Source of the DNA: Saprospiraceae bacterium
Lineage (GTDB): Bacteria > Bacteroidota > Bacteroidia > Chitinophagales > Saprospiraceae
Assembly (NCBI GenBank): GCA_016722285.1
Contig: JADKGI010000016.1
Span: 62,001 to 126,000, forward strand
Direction: 5' to 3'
DNA length: 64,000 nucleotides
The notes beneath the pieces were generated by a model. That model saw only the letters and a list, made by a program, of their open reading frames with translations, ran no database searches and was not told where the DNA came from. Positions 49,497-59,538 of the stretch are shown piece after piece (positions within the stretch are counted from its first letter, which is position 1; each line of letters starts with the position of its first letter). A program made the translations under genes and the position numbers.

Positions 49497-50090
49497 ATGC
49501 AAGTATCACCGGGCAACCTTATCAACCGAAGAAAATTTGTAGAGTTAAGTGTCAGTGGAGCCGTGGGAGCTGGTCTGGCTACTATTCCCTTAGTCGCAAG
49601 TACCGGATGTTATGCAGATAATATTAAGACAATCCATGGAGCCCGTTATCTCGATTGTCACGACCGATGCAGCCGGCAGATGAAAGTTTCAAAAGGAGAG
49701 ATTACCGAATTTAAGGCCAGTTCTGACAACCCATACACTACCGGTAAGCTGTGCAATAAGATGGATAACTTCCCTAACGACATAGCTTTTAATCCCAACA
49801 GAATTCTTCTCCACTAAAAAGATCAGGCAAAAAAGGGACAGGTGACTTTGAACCCATCTCCTGAGAAAAAGCTATCTCAGAAATAGCTATAAAATTGCAA
49901 TCTATCATTAATAAAAATGGGGGTGAAGCCGTACTATCCTTTAATTTTGGGAGCGGTCTGTATGCCACAGGGATATTGGCTATCTCTGGTCGAAGGTGGC
50001 AATACCGCCAATGCACTCGCTAATGACCTTCTTACAGATATGGGGGCAATGCGGCACTACAGGAAGCTAGGGTTCAGGTGGTAAAAGTGT
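49497..50090 (+). pseudogene. Remnant of a Tat-exported molybdopterin oxidoreductase
   Basis: The frame begins with a Tat signal (INRRKFVELSVSGAVGAGLA) and a cysteine-containing N-terminal Mo-bis-MGD/4Fe-4S-type region (YLDCHDRCSRQMKVSKGEITEFKASSDNPYTTGKLCNKM), and stops at 49817 (RILLH). The same frame continues, beyond TAA and a TGA that replaces the expected Trp of the family motif ISWEKAISEIA, into KLQSIINKNGGEAVLSFNFGSGL. After about 50 kb the similarity fades, and nothing of the large catalytic domain is left. Two stops and the missing body mark real decay, unlike the homopolymer breaks elsewhere. The right end is approximate. Confidence 0.7.
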
Positions 50091-50268
50091 AATCAGTATC
50101 CAACATTTTTAATATAGATTCATCCAGAAAATTGGTAACTTATTTTATCTATTATTCATATTACACAGATGGGTTATGCCAATATCAGCCAGTGATTTTA
50201 TCATTTTTATTCAGCATACTTTCGCCTATTATAATGGTTTTCAGATCATTTCATGCCGCTATTATCTC

Positions 50269-51225
50269 CTATTTCTTATAAATACCTTTGCCAAGCATTG
50301 TTATCCAAATTGGCTTATAAGCTATATTTCTAATACCGTCCCCATGATAAGGATTTGTTCTTTCTTTTGAGGCATTTTCATTAAGTAATGGCTTATCCAA
50401 AGCAAAAATATGGGTCTCAGGTACCTTTAAAGATGTACTGATTTCTTTCAACTGCTTTGCTGCCATTTCATTAACGTGATAGGTCACATACCAGTTTTTT
50501 AATGGAGTTTGGGCTTTATTAAAGTACCATGCGGCTATCTTCTTTTCTTTTGAATTGGAATAATCCCAACCCCCGGAAAAACTGATCACTCCTGCCAATG
50601 TTTCATGCTGGCCAATAAACGCTGCCATACCTCCACCCTGAGATTGTCCGGCAATGACTATCTTATTCCACATGGGTTTCGATTCTTTTGTGTTTATGTA
50701 TTGAGACCAATTTCCGTCGGCATCATTTTTTTCCAACCACTGCAGCAGTTTAAAAAACCTTGGTATTATTGCATCTTGTGGCTCATCTCTGATCAGCGAA
50801 AAGTCGTTATCACCATAAATACGTCTTTGACGAAATCTGGCTGCACAATCAATGTCCGAATCCAATACGTCACCTACACAAACCTGAGCTATTGCAGGCA
50901 CAGTGATATACGACAATGCAACAATCCTATACCCCTGACTAAGCGCCGTATTAAAAAAATCAACCGGAACATTCAGCGGAATACCATTTGTACCAGCCAA
51001 CCACAATAAGATTTTATTGGACTTTATGCCGGAATCATAATATACCACATGCGATGTATCCCAATAATAAATAGCCGGATTTGTCAGACTGGGATTCACC
51101 GATAGTTTTTTATACTGAATGGTGTCGATATAAGGGTTGTCTGTGTTTTGCGAATTACCTTGCAGAGATATGGATATCAATATGGTCAGGAGGATCGTTT
51201 TTGTGAAGTATCGAAAAGTGTACAT
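50269..51225 (-). CDS. Secreted alpha/beta hydrolase
   Basis: The 318-residue protein has a signal peptide (about 1-25, ending QGNSQ) and an alpha/beta hydrolase fold with nucleophile Ser in VIAGQSQGGGMAAFIG and a candidate catalytic His in NPYHGDG near the C-terminus. A YDSGIK..LLWLAGTNGIPLNV segment forms the oxyanion side. It resembles the BPSS1187-type family of uncharacterised hydrolases. No neighbouring enzymes suggest a substrate. Confidence 0.85.
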   Translation of the reverse strand: MYTFRYFTKTILLTILISISLQGNSQNTDNPYIDTIQYKKLSVNPSLTNPAIYYWDTSHVVYYDSGIKSNKILLWLAGTNGIPLNVPVDFFNTALSQGYRIVALSYITVPAIAQVCVGDVLDSDIDCAARFRQRRIYGDNDFSLIRDEPQDAIIPRFFKLLQWLEKNDADGNWSQYINTKESKPMWNKIVIAGQSQGGGMAAFIGQHETLAGVISFSGGWDYSNSKEKKIAAWYFNKAQTPLKNWYVTYHVNEMAAKQLKEISTSLKVPETHIFALDKPLLNENASKERTNPYHGDGIRNIAYKPIWITMLGKGIYKK

Positions 51226-51471
51226 GTTTTTTAGTTTAAGATCATAAAATTATACAATTTATTTGAGAATGGTCTAAAATTAAATTTCTGCTCTTCCACC
51301 TATTTTACAAAATTCAAGTTTGGCACTTTCCAATATCAATATTAATATTAATCACTAGATTTGACCTGTAAAACAGATATTTTGGCTGCAGATTAACTAT
51401 TCAACATAATATTATCAACCTATTTATTAAGAGAATCAAAAAATTACATAATTAATTTTAAAAATAATAAC

Positions 51472-51918
51472 ATGAAAAAATTAATTTCGACTCTTTCACT
51501 GTTTATCATCATGACTTTTGTATCATTTGGGCAGACTCATGATGATTATAAAGAAACATTGCAAAAAATGTTAAAAATATCGGGATCAGAAGAAAGCTAT
51601 CATGCAGCAATTAATCAAATGTTTACAATGTTTAAACAACAATATTCAGCTGTTAATGAAGAAACATGGACTTCATTTGAAGCAGAATTCAAAAATACGT
51701 CCATTAATGACTTATTGGAATTGATAGTGCCAGTTTATCAGAAACACATGACGATAGAAGACTTAAAAGAGTTAATAAAGTTTTATGAAACACCTGTGGG
51801 TAAGAAATTTGCATTAAAGACTCCTTTGATTGTGCAAGAATCTATGCAAGTCGGACAACAATGGGGTATGAAAATAGGCCAGGATTTTGCAAAAAAAATG
51901 AAAGATAAAGGATATTAA
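51472..51918 (+). CDS. DUF2059 family secreted protein
   Basis: The 148-residue protein has a signal peptide (about 1-21, ending SFGQ) and the DUF2059 domain: helical, with LKISGSEESYHAAINQMFTMFK and ..IPVYQKHMTIEDLKELIKFYETPVGKKFALKTPLIVQESM, the conserved family block. The function is unknown. It stands alone, with a 282-bp gap after it and no terminator seen. Confidence 0.92.
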   Translation: MKKLISTLSLFIIMTFVSFGQTHDDYKETLQKMLKISGSEESYHAAINQMFTMFKQQYSAVNEETWTSFEAEFKNTSINDLLELIVPVYQKHMTIEDLKELIKFYETPVGKKFALKTPLIVQESMQVGQQWGMKIGQDFAKKMKDKGY

Positions 51919-52200
51919 TTTATTTGTCATAACGAAATCAATAAGTAATAGTGAGCTTGGAGCTTAATCACAACGGCAGATTCCAGCTAAAATCTTAGGG
52001 CTCGTTCGGACAAAGATTCTGAACTCAAATCGGCTGCTGCTCTTGACTTAACCCTTAGTGTATCACATAAATAAAAATCAAGTATGTTTAAGTTTAAAAG
52101 AGTTATGTCTCTGAAGGTAGTTTAAAATCACTTGATTGAATTATTACTAAACTCTCTAAGAAGAAGATAAAATACCTTCTGAGTACGAGCAATACACATC

Positions 52201-52905
52201 CTATTTCCCTTCCTTCCAGGATTCAAAATCTTTTATATTCTCATCAGAAGTAAGTGGATAGAGCCCAATGATCGATCGACCCTCAGATACTTTTTCTGTG
52301 ACGAATGCTTCGTATAATTCCATGCTCTGGGCTTGTTCGGCGACAATATCGGCCAGGTGCGCCGGTATCACCATAACGCCATCATCATCGCCAACAATGA
52401 CATCTCCTGGAAATACGGCTACATCACCGCATCCGATGGGCACATTGATATCAAGAGCCTGATTTAAAGTTAAGTTTGTAGGAGCCGAAGGCGCATGGTG
52501 AAAAGATGGAAAAGGAAGAGCGGCAATAATGCTTGAATCTCTGAACCCGCCATCGGTGACCACTCCGGCTACTCCACGAATCATAAGTCGGGTAATCAGG
52601 ATGGATCCCGCGGAGGCCGCCCGCGCACTTTTTCGACTATCCATCACCAGAACCGCACCTTCCGGGCATGTTTCTACTGCTACCCGCTGCGGGTGCTTGG
52701 GATCTCTAAATACTGTAATGGGATTTAAATCTTCCCGAGCCGGAATGTATCTCAAGGTAAATGCTTCTCCGACCATATTAGGTTTTCCCAAAGCCAAAGG
52801 CCTGACCTCTTGAATGAATTGATTCCTAAGGCCAAATTTGTACAAAATGGTGGCAATGGTTGGTGTACTTGTTTTTTTGAGTTGTTCACGGGTCGCAGTA
52901 AGCAT
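52201..52905 (-). CDS. RraA family protein
   Basis: The 234-residue protein has the RraA/HMG-aldolase fold: FTLRYIPAREDLNPI, VMDSRKSARAASAGSILITRLMIRGVAGVVTDGGFRDSSII (the conserved G.-.-.-D-G-.-.-D motif with catalytic Arg and Asp) and CGDVAVFPGDVIVGDDDGVMVIPAHLAD. It is longer than E. coli RraA (161 residues) and closer to 4-hydroxy-4-methyl-2-oxoglutarate aldolase/dehydratase-type members. A TATATTTG promoter element lies about 40 bp upstream. Confidence 0.93.
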   Translation of the reverse strand: MLTATREQLKKTSTPTIATILYKFGLRNQFIQEVRPLALGKPNMVGEAFTLRYIPAREDLNPITVFRDPKHPQRVAVETCPEGAVLVMDSRKSARAASAGSILITRLMIRGVAGVVTDGGFRDSSIIAALPFPSFHHAPSAPTNLTLNQALDINVPIGCGDVAVFPGDVIVGDDDGVMVIPAHLADIVAEQAQSMELYEAFVTEKVSEGRSIIGLYPLTSDENIKDFESWKEGK

Positions 52906-53934
52906 AGAAATTGTGTATTACTAATTTAAGAGTATTCTCAATACAAATATATAACCAATTCGATATCTTGTAAAGTTATATAATAAGTAAATGGTTTTTG
53001 GCGCATATATTTACTTTATTTGCAACTATAGCTATTCATAATTCAATTAATTAGAGATCCCATTTTGTTGGGACGTAGTAAAAATGCATGAAATGAATTT
53101 GAAAAATATGTAAAATGAAAGGGAAGTTTCTTGTTCATTTGTCGGTGACTCAAAAAATTAGTTTTGCATCTTTTTTAATATGGGTTAGCTGTATAGACAT
53201 AATTCTCTATGTCATTAAAATAAAAGCAACAACCTACAACTAAATTTTCGTTGTATTCATGAAGCAAGTGATGAATTGCAAAATCCCTAACGCCAAAAAT
53301 GAATTTAATCTCAATAATACCCTACCGAATTTTTGCTAACCCATAGTTCTCAGACCTCACTAAATCGATATGCTAATCAAAATGGATGCTTCGTATGACT
53401 ATTTATTGAAACTTTCCATATATATTGATATGCCCAAGACTTTGCCATCCTGACTCAAGTGATTAAATTAGACTTATCATACCTTCTACACATTTAATCA
53501 ATCAAACGCGAAAATTAAGTACCCTTATCGTTAATCATTATGTTACAAATCTGTAGAATATTCAATTAATTCAATATCCAGCAAATGATTAATAGAAGCT
53601 AAATTATAACCAAAGTAATTCTTAATCGTTACCATGTAGGATGCCTTTTATTATTATTGTCTGTAGTATAATTTACATTTACCTACGGCCTGAAAGATGA
53701 TCTTCCCATGAAAATCTTTCACTCAAAGTACCACCCCCCAGAAAGAGCAGTTTGATCATCCGGAACATAGTTTCCAAAGGACCAATAAAATAAAACCATT
53801 GATGGTGTTTATTCCCACATCAATTAAGAAAATCCGGGATAAAATGACAATTTAAAATAATTCTATAATTTTAGGCTTTGCAATATTGAAGCAGATATAA
53901 AAATCGGTTTCAAATTAGAATAAAAATAGAACAG
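52906..53934. other. Gene-free region of about 1 kb
   Basis: AT-rich. It holds a -7 element TATATTTG for RraA (minus, 52951-52944) and one copy of an ACAAC-N9-GTTGT motif (53236-53254). No open frame of 60 codons and no decayed gene was recognised. Confidence 0.4.
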
Positions 53935-54363
53935 ATGCAAACACTCACAATAAAAAGGAGTCATGAAATTCATTTAAAGTACCAAACTTATCCAAAAGAG
54001 ATCATACCAAAGTTAATTTTTTTAAGAAAATTAATCATTGAAACTGCCACTGAAATTGACACGATTGAAGAAATCGAAGAAACATTAAAATGGGGAGAAC
54101 CAAGCTATTTGGTAAAAAATGGAAGCACCATCAGGATAGATTGGAAAACTAAATCACCGGATTTTTATGCCATGTATTTCAAATGTACAAGCAAACTTGT
54201 CTCCACTTTCAAAGAAGTGTACGGCGATACTTTTAGATATGAAAATAACAGAGCTATAATATTTCATTTAGAAGACAAAATTCCTGTTACAGAATTAAAA
54301 GGGTGTATTGGCCTGGCTTTGAAATATCATTCTGTTAAAAATATGGTAAGATTAGGTATTTGA
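53935..54363 (+). CDS. DUF1801 family protein
   Basis: The 142-residue protein has the DUF1801/YdhG-like pattern: LIFLRKLIIETATEIDTIEEIEETLKWGEPSYLV, followed by IRIDWKTKSPDFYAMYFKCTSKLVSTFKEVYG. The family fold is small alpha/beta and its function is not established. It precedes the VWA gene by about 100 bp but no shared promoter is evident. Confidence 0.88.
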   Translation: MQTLTIKRSHEIHLKYQTYPKEIIPKLIFLRKLIIETATEIDTIEEIEETLKWGEPSYLVKNGSTIRIDWKTKSPDFYAMYFKCTSKLVSTFKEVYGDTFRYENNRAIIFHLEDKIPVTELKGCIGLALKYHSVKNMVRLGI

Positions 54364-54467
54364 ATTTAGAAAAAAGTTACTATAGCAGAACTATTTAATG
54401 TTCTTTTGCCTTAATATAATATATATATTTTGTCCTCAAGGATGATGTCAACTTTAAATAGTGTATT

Positions 54468-55868
54468 ATGATAAGAATAACATTTTTTCTGATAGCCTTA
54501 ATTGGTACATTTAAAATTAGTGCACAGGACAAAGCTGAAAATCCTTCACCAATTATATTTATATATGATGCCAGTGGATCTATGTGGGGCCAAATACAAG
54601 GCAAGACCAAAATGGAAATTGCTGCCGGGGTACTGACTGCTTCTGTAGAAAGCCTTCCCGATAATCAGAAAATTGGATTTGTGGCCTATGGTCACCGGAC
54701 AAAAGATGACTGCAAAGACGTTGAATTTTTGGTTGACATTGAAAATGGGACTAAATCTGACGTGAACCGATCTGTCAAAGGATTAAAACCACTGGGAAAA
54801 ACACCATTGGCATATTCAGCATTATTGGTAATTGATAAGCTCAGGAAAACAAAACTTAAAGGCACAATCATTCTGGTTACTGATGGAATTGAATCCTGTG
54901 GTGGAAACATTTGTGATGTAGTAAAAGCAGCTAAAAAAGAAGGAATTGATTTTAAACTTCATATAATCGGGTTTGGAATAAAAGTAACAGATTCTCAACA
55001 ACTGAAATGTGCTGCTGAAGCAGGCAATGGAAATTATTACGATGCAGCAGATGCCGGAGGTTTGGGTGATGTTTTGAATGATGCCACAACAAAGACTGTA
55101 GATGAACCTGATGGAAATGTTACTTTATATGCTGTTAAAAATGGCATAGCCATCGATGCCTTGGTAAAAGCCTATGATATTGCAGCCAAACGCAGACCAA
55201 TAAGTGTAAGAACATATAGGGATACAGCCTCTTTATACTTGCCGCCGAGTAAATACAATTTTGAAGTGACACCTTTGGAAGGTACTGATGTAAATATGAT
55301 TATTGTTACCAACATCGAGAGTTTTGATGACAAAATCATACATAAAACCATTTCTTTTGACGGTGGAAAGCTGAGTATTAAGACTACAAACAATGGAAAA
55401 GACTGGGACTGTCTTGTCAAACTTTTCGATCAGAATGGAAAAGTAGTATCATCAGCCCGAACCTATAATGCACCAAAAGAAGTGGAAGTAAATCCGGGTA
55501 TTTACAAAGTAACAATTCAGGCATTGGGAACCATGGAAGGGATACACACATTGAAGGAATTTACAAATGTAAACATTGAATCGGGAGAAGTGACACCTCT
55601 TTCAAATGATTTTAAGAGTGGAGATTTTCAAATATACACAAAAGTTAAGGGTGAAAATATTGACGCTGTGGTCACAATAATTGAAGCGAATTCAGGTAAA
55701 AACCTGGCTGGGTCTCGAACATACACCAGGGGAGCAAAATTTTTGCTCAATCCGGGTACGTATAAAGTAAAAGTTGTTCCCATTGGAGTGCATAAAGCCA
55801 AAAAGACCCAGATAATTACTATGGAAGTAAAACAAGGAGAGCTCATCACAAAAGAAGTTAATTTTTAA
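54468..55868 (+). CDS. Secreted VWA-domain protein with three C-terminal repeats
   Basis: The 466 residues begin with a signal peptide (1-20, ending ISAQ). The von Willebrand factor A domain (about 26-205) has an intact MIDAS: D34-x-S36-x-S38, Thr in LGKTPLAYSAL, and Asp in LVTDGIESCGG. Four cysteines (C82, C144, C149, C181) may form disulfides. The rest carries three related beta-rich repeats with the sequence RTY....(8)..L.PG.Y.V, at about 248, 331 and 417, spaced 83-86 residues. It should be a periplasmic or surface metal-dependent binding protein. Two small genes follow at 3 bp and then 3 bp, forming a tight operon. Confidence 0.9.
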   Translation: MIRITFFLIALIGTFKISAQDKAENPSPIIFIYDASGSMWGQIQGKTKMEIAAGVLTASVESLPDNQKIGFVAYGHRTKDDCKDVEFLVDIENGTKSDVNRSVKGLKPLGKTPLAYSALLVIDKLRKTKLKGTIILVTDGIESCGGNICDVVKAAKKEGIDFKLHIIGFGIKVTDSQQLKCAAEAGNGNYYDAADAGGLGDVLNDATTKTVDEPDGNVTLYAVKNGIAIDALVKAYDIAAKRRPISVRTYRDTASLYLPPSKYNFEVTPLEGTDVNMIIVTNIESFDDKIIHKTISFDGGKLSIKTTNNGKDWDCLVKLFDQNGKVVSSARTYNAPKEVEVNPGIYKVTIQALGTMEGIHTLKEFTNVNIESGEVTPLSNDFKSGDFQIYTKVKGENIDAVVTIIEANSGKNLAGSRTYTRGAKFLLNPGTYKVKVVPIGVHKAKKTQIITMEVKQGELITKEVNF

Positions 55869-55871
55869 TCC

Positions 55872-56066
55872 ATGAAAAGACTAATTACACCTGCCAGTAT
55901 CCTATTTTCTTTCTTGATGGTCATCGTGTTCTTTCTCTTGGGTATTTACGTCTCAAAATTAGTTGGAGCCGGTAAAAATCAAATGCTAGCAGGTGGAGCT
56001 ATAGTTCTTTTTTATGGCCTTGTCTCCTCGGGAATCGCCTTTATATTATCATTATTTATTGCCTAA
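55872..56066 (+). CDS. Small two-helix membrane protein of the VWA operon
   Basis: The 64-residue protein has two membrane helices (about 10-28 and 38-60) with a short basic loop KLVGAGKNQ between them. It starts 3 bp after the VWA stop and ends 3 bp before the next frame. No family was recognised. Its position suggests it works with the VWA protein. Confidence 0.7.
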   Translation: MKRLITPASILFSFLMVIVFFLLGIYVSKLVGAGKNQMLAGGAIVLFYGLVSSGIAFILSLFIA

Positions 56067-56069
56067 AAA

Positions 56070-56446
56070 GTGAATCAGAATACACTAATTAATTTTAACA
56101 AAGCATTAGGAGTTTTATTCTTTTTACTGGAAAGTATTACAGCATACAATTATATTACCCGCGAGAAAAAAGAAGACCCGGCAACAGGCTACCCTAATAA
56201 AACAACATCTCCGGTTAATAATAACATAACCACGATCGCATATCAAGCGGCTGAAAATCCCGATCTTTCGCAACATACTAGTGATGCATCGATGGGAATA
56301 GGAATGTTTAAAGCTGACTTTTACGAAAAAAACAAATCCGCCAAGTGGTCCTCGAAAAAAATGAGTTTTATTTAGAAAGTATTAAAAAAAATGCCACATT
56401 CAAAAATGGAGAAATAATAGATGACTACCTTTGGATAAACATATAA
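56070..56446 (+). CDS. Small protein of the VWA operon, one frameshift
   Basis: Starts at GTG 56070, 3 bp after the membrane protein. An N-terminal hydrophobic segment (KALGVLFFLLESITAYNYI) precedes a polar, N/T-rich region. The frame breaks at the A7 run 56355-56361; A8 would give SKKNEFYLESIKKNATFKNG and a natural stop at 56446, for about 125 residues. The 377 nt fit one missing base. No family was recognised; it is probably a third partner of the VWA protein. Confidence 0.55.
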
Positions 56447-56482
56447 ATCCTAATTAAAAAAATCAACTCAAAACTTGTCAAA

Positions 56483-58053
56483 ATGAAAAATATCATTGCC
56501 ATCTTATTTCTATGCCCATTTATTATAAAGGGGCAACAAATGGTCGATGTGCTCGTCCGCAATGGAAAAATCATCGACGGCACTGGCAATAGCTGGTACT
56601 ATGCCGATATTGCTGTCAAAGACGGAAAGATCGTTGCCATTGGAAAATTATCAAATGCCCAAGCTTCCAAAACGATTGATGCCAAAGGGCTGATCGTGGC
56701 TCCCGGATTTATTGATGTGCACGCCCATATCGAAGGCGGCATATTCGAGCGACCCACGGCAGATAATTACATATATGATGGTGTCACGACAGTTATCACC
56801 GGCAACTGCGGCAGCTCAGCAGATAGTATGAAAGATTTTTTCGACAGCTGGACAGTATGCACACATCGATCAACGTTGCATCACTGATCGGGCACAACAC
56901 CGTGAGGAAACAAACGATAGGCCTGGATGATAGGTTGGCTACACCCGAAGAACAAAAGAAAATGGAAGAACTGGTAGCGCAAGCCATGCGGGAAGGAGCT
57001 GTGGGATTGGCAACAGGATTAATTTATTTGCCCGGCATGTATAGCAACACAGCCGAAGTCGTTGGCCTGGCGAAATCTGCTGCCTCATATGGTGGACTCT
57101 ATGCGTCACATATCCGCAATGAAGAATCAAAAGTGGTGGAAGCCATCACCGAAGCGATCAATATCGGCATACAGGCAAATATTTCTGTGCAAATTTCCCA
57201 TTTTAAAGTTAGTCACAGAGCTAACTGGGGGCGCAGCAAAGAGACATTGGCCCTCATCGTAAATGCCAGGAAGAATGGGTACGATGTCACCATCGATCAG
57301 TACCCTTATACAGCCAGCAGTACCAATCTCGGTGTTCGCCTTCCGGACTGGGCATTGGCTGGCGGAAGTGATACTTTAAAGAAAAGAATCAATGACCCTG
57401 CAACGCATAAAAAAATCATCGATGATATGCTGGCGCAACTGAAAGAATATAAATACAAAAATTACAGCTATGCCGTCGTAGCCAATTACAAAGCGGATAG
57501 CACATACAACGGAAAAAGCATTTCAGAAATCAATAAACTGAAAGGAAGAAAATCTAAAGCAAAAGAAGAAGCAGAGACCATTCTTGATATGATGGTAGCC
57601 GGAGGAGCCCAAATGGTATATCATGGTATGGACGAAGATGATGTCCGTTTTTTCATGAAATATCCTTACAATATGATTGGTGCTGATGGAGGTGTAAGCA
57701 ATGGTCTCGGCATGCCCCACCCGAGAACGTATGGCACCAATGCAAGGGTGCTGGGAAAATATGTGCGGGAAGAAAAAGTCATTTCACTGGAAGAAGCCAT
57801 CCGCAGAATGACTTCGCTGGCAGCACAGAAATTTCAACTCAAAGATCGTGGCCTCCTGAAAGAAGGATATGCAGCCGATATCGTTATTTTCGACGAAAAG
57901 GAAGTGATTGACAAAGCTACCTTTGAAAATCCACATCAGTTTTCTGCCGGTTTCAAATATGTGCTGGTCAATGGACAACTGGTCATCGAAAATGGAAAAC
58001 ACAATGGCACAAAAAGCGGAACACCACTATATGGGCCGGGATATATCAAATAA
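56483..58053 (+). CDS. N-acyl-D-amino-acid deacylase family amidohydrolase, one frameshift
   Basis: Reconstructed to about 523 codons, with a signal peptide (about 1-18). It carries DVLVRNGKIIDGTGNSWYYADIAV and the metal motif IDVHAHIEG, then GVTTVITGNCGSS. The second half has LIYLPGMYSNTAEVVGLAKSAASYGGLYASHIRNEE, VQISHFK, TIDQYPYTASST and MIGADGGVSNG..HPRTYGTNAR, as in D-aminoacylases. The frame breaks between FFDS and LDSMHTSINVASLIGHNT (about 56835-56846); one added T in the T6 run would restore it, and 1571 nt fit one missing base. It hydrolyses N-acyl-D-amino acids or related dipeptides; the exact substrate is unknown. Confidence 0.92.
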
Positions 58054-58147
58054 AAGTGTTTTGTCAAATTAGATGCTCATTAATAAATCCCTTATGATAA
58101 ATCGACCTATATTCCGTGGAATTTTTACCACAATTTAAATCAATCTC

Positions 58148-58702
58148 ATGTCCAAACAAATCCACTTCGAGAAACTTCTAATACCCATCACAGTTGTTGT
58201 AACTACGCTTATTTTAAGCCTTCTTTTATGGCAATATTTTCACGATGGCGTGCCAGGCCATTATGTTCTCCAAAACAAAGACCTTCCCGAAATCTCAAAT
58301 TGGTGGGGTGCATTCATCATCCCGACGTTAACCTGGATTTGTCTCGGCAGAATTAAGGCCAGAATCGAAAGTCAGACTGCTGATTCGATATACCAAAATG
58401 GAAATTCAAAAATCCTGAATCGTTTCATATTAGGTGTTCTGATGGGTCTGGCTGTTTGCATCTCATTTACTGCCGGCTTTGACCTCTTTCTGGATAATGT
58501 TCTTTACATATTTTTCGTCCTTTCTTTGATCATTCCGATATTCTATTCTGAATTTATTTTGGGCTACGTCCTGGGGTCAACTTTTACTTTTGGCGCGGTG
58601 TTGCCGTTGGTATTTATTCTTGTTATAAGCGGTATAGGATTTGTAATATACCGGTATATCAGACCACTCATCCTGAAATTGCTGCCATCTTCTGAAAAAT
58701 GA
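58148..58702 (+). CDS. Hypothetical polytopic membrane protein
   Basis: The 184-residue protein has five membrane helices (about 12-31, 48-65, 92-112, 116-135, 150-172) with a charged loop in between. No family or motif was recognised. It follows the deacylase gene after 94 bp, which may be chance. Confidence 0.75.
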   Translation: MSKQIHFEKLLIPITVVVTTLILSLLLWQYFHDGVPGHYVLQNKDLPEISNWWGAFIIPTLTWICLGRIKARIESQTADSIYQNGNSKILNRFILGVLMGLAVCISFTAGFDLFLDNVLYIFFVLSLIIPIFYSEFILGYVLGSTFTFGAVLPLVFILVISGIGFVIYRYIRPLILKLLPSSEK

Positions 58703-59029
58703 CATTGGAATTTTTTACAGTAAATAACCAAATGAGTGGAATCCTTTAATCTGGAAATTAACTGCCTGACCGATTTATAATAGTAACAAATCAGGAAAAC
58801 TCTAAGATATTTTCCAATCGGAAGACATTTGGTCGTTGGGCAGCCAATTCAATAATCTAATAAATGATTGTACTAATTTTATTATATTCGAAGTCAACTA
58901 GATTCAACAGATTTACAAAAGTCCAAATAATAGAATGTGTTTTAAATAATACTTAAATCTGCCGTTTTTTCCTATTTTTGGAAAAAAATGGTATTAATTT
59001 GTACAGAGTTTCCTTTTTTAATTAAAAAT
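58703..59029. other. Intergenic region before the DUF3124 gene
   Basis: This 327-bp AT-rich gap contains TATTTTTG (58973-58980), a -7 element candidate that sits inside a hairpin with 8-bp arms TTTTTTCC/GGAAAAAA. It is therefore either a promoter or a terminator-like structure. Nothing else is seen. Confidence 0.35.
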
Positions 59030-59537
59030 ATGAAAATGAAATACCCATTACTCTTAATGATGGTTTTTATAATTGGATGTATGCAGCCCCAATTGAAAGT
59101 CGAAATGAATGAAAAAACTGGGCAAATCGAGCGATAGATATTGGGAAAAAAGATTCTCTGATATTTGGGAAATCTTACCTTTCTGTTTATTCACAAATGT
59201 ATAGTTTCAATGAAAATAAAAAATATGATTTGACAGGTTTGATAAGTTTAAGGAATGTAAGTGAATCAGATACTATTTTCATTCTGAAGGCAGACTACTA
59301 TAATACTGAAGGTTCAAAAATCAGAACATATTTTGATTATCCTATATATATTTTACCTATGGAAACCCTTGAAATCGTTATTGCTCAAAAAGATGTAGAA
59401 GGAGGAACGGGTTCTAATTTTATATTTGATTGGAAAACACCTTTAAATTGTCCGAACCATTATTTGAGGGCCTCATGAACTCAATGCAGGGAAATCAAGG
59501 TGTTTCATTCACTACTCATGCCAAAAAGATAAAATAA
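59030..59537 (+). CDS. DUF3124 lipoprotein, two frameshifts in this sequence
   Basis: Starts at ATG 59030 with a lipoprotein signal (lipobox IIGC, Cys17). After repair it reads ..NWANRAIDIGKKDSLIFGKSYLSVYSQMY, LTGLISLRNVSESDTIFILKADYYNTEG, IVIAQKDVEGGTGSNFIFDW and ends QGNQGVSFTTHAKKIK, which is the DUF3124 pattern. The breaks lie in the A6 run 59112-59117 and at CC 59452-59453, one missing base each; 508 nt fit two deletions. The family's function is unknown. It ends 1 bp before marC. Confidence 0.82.
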
Positions 59538-59538
59538 T

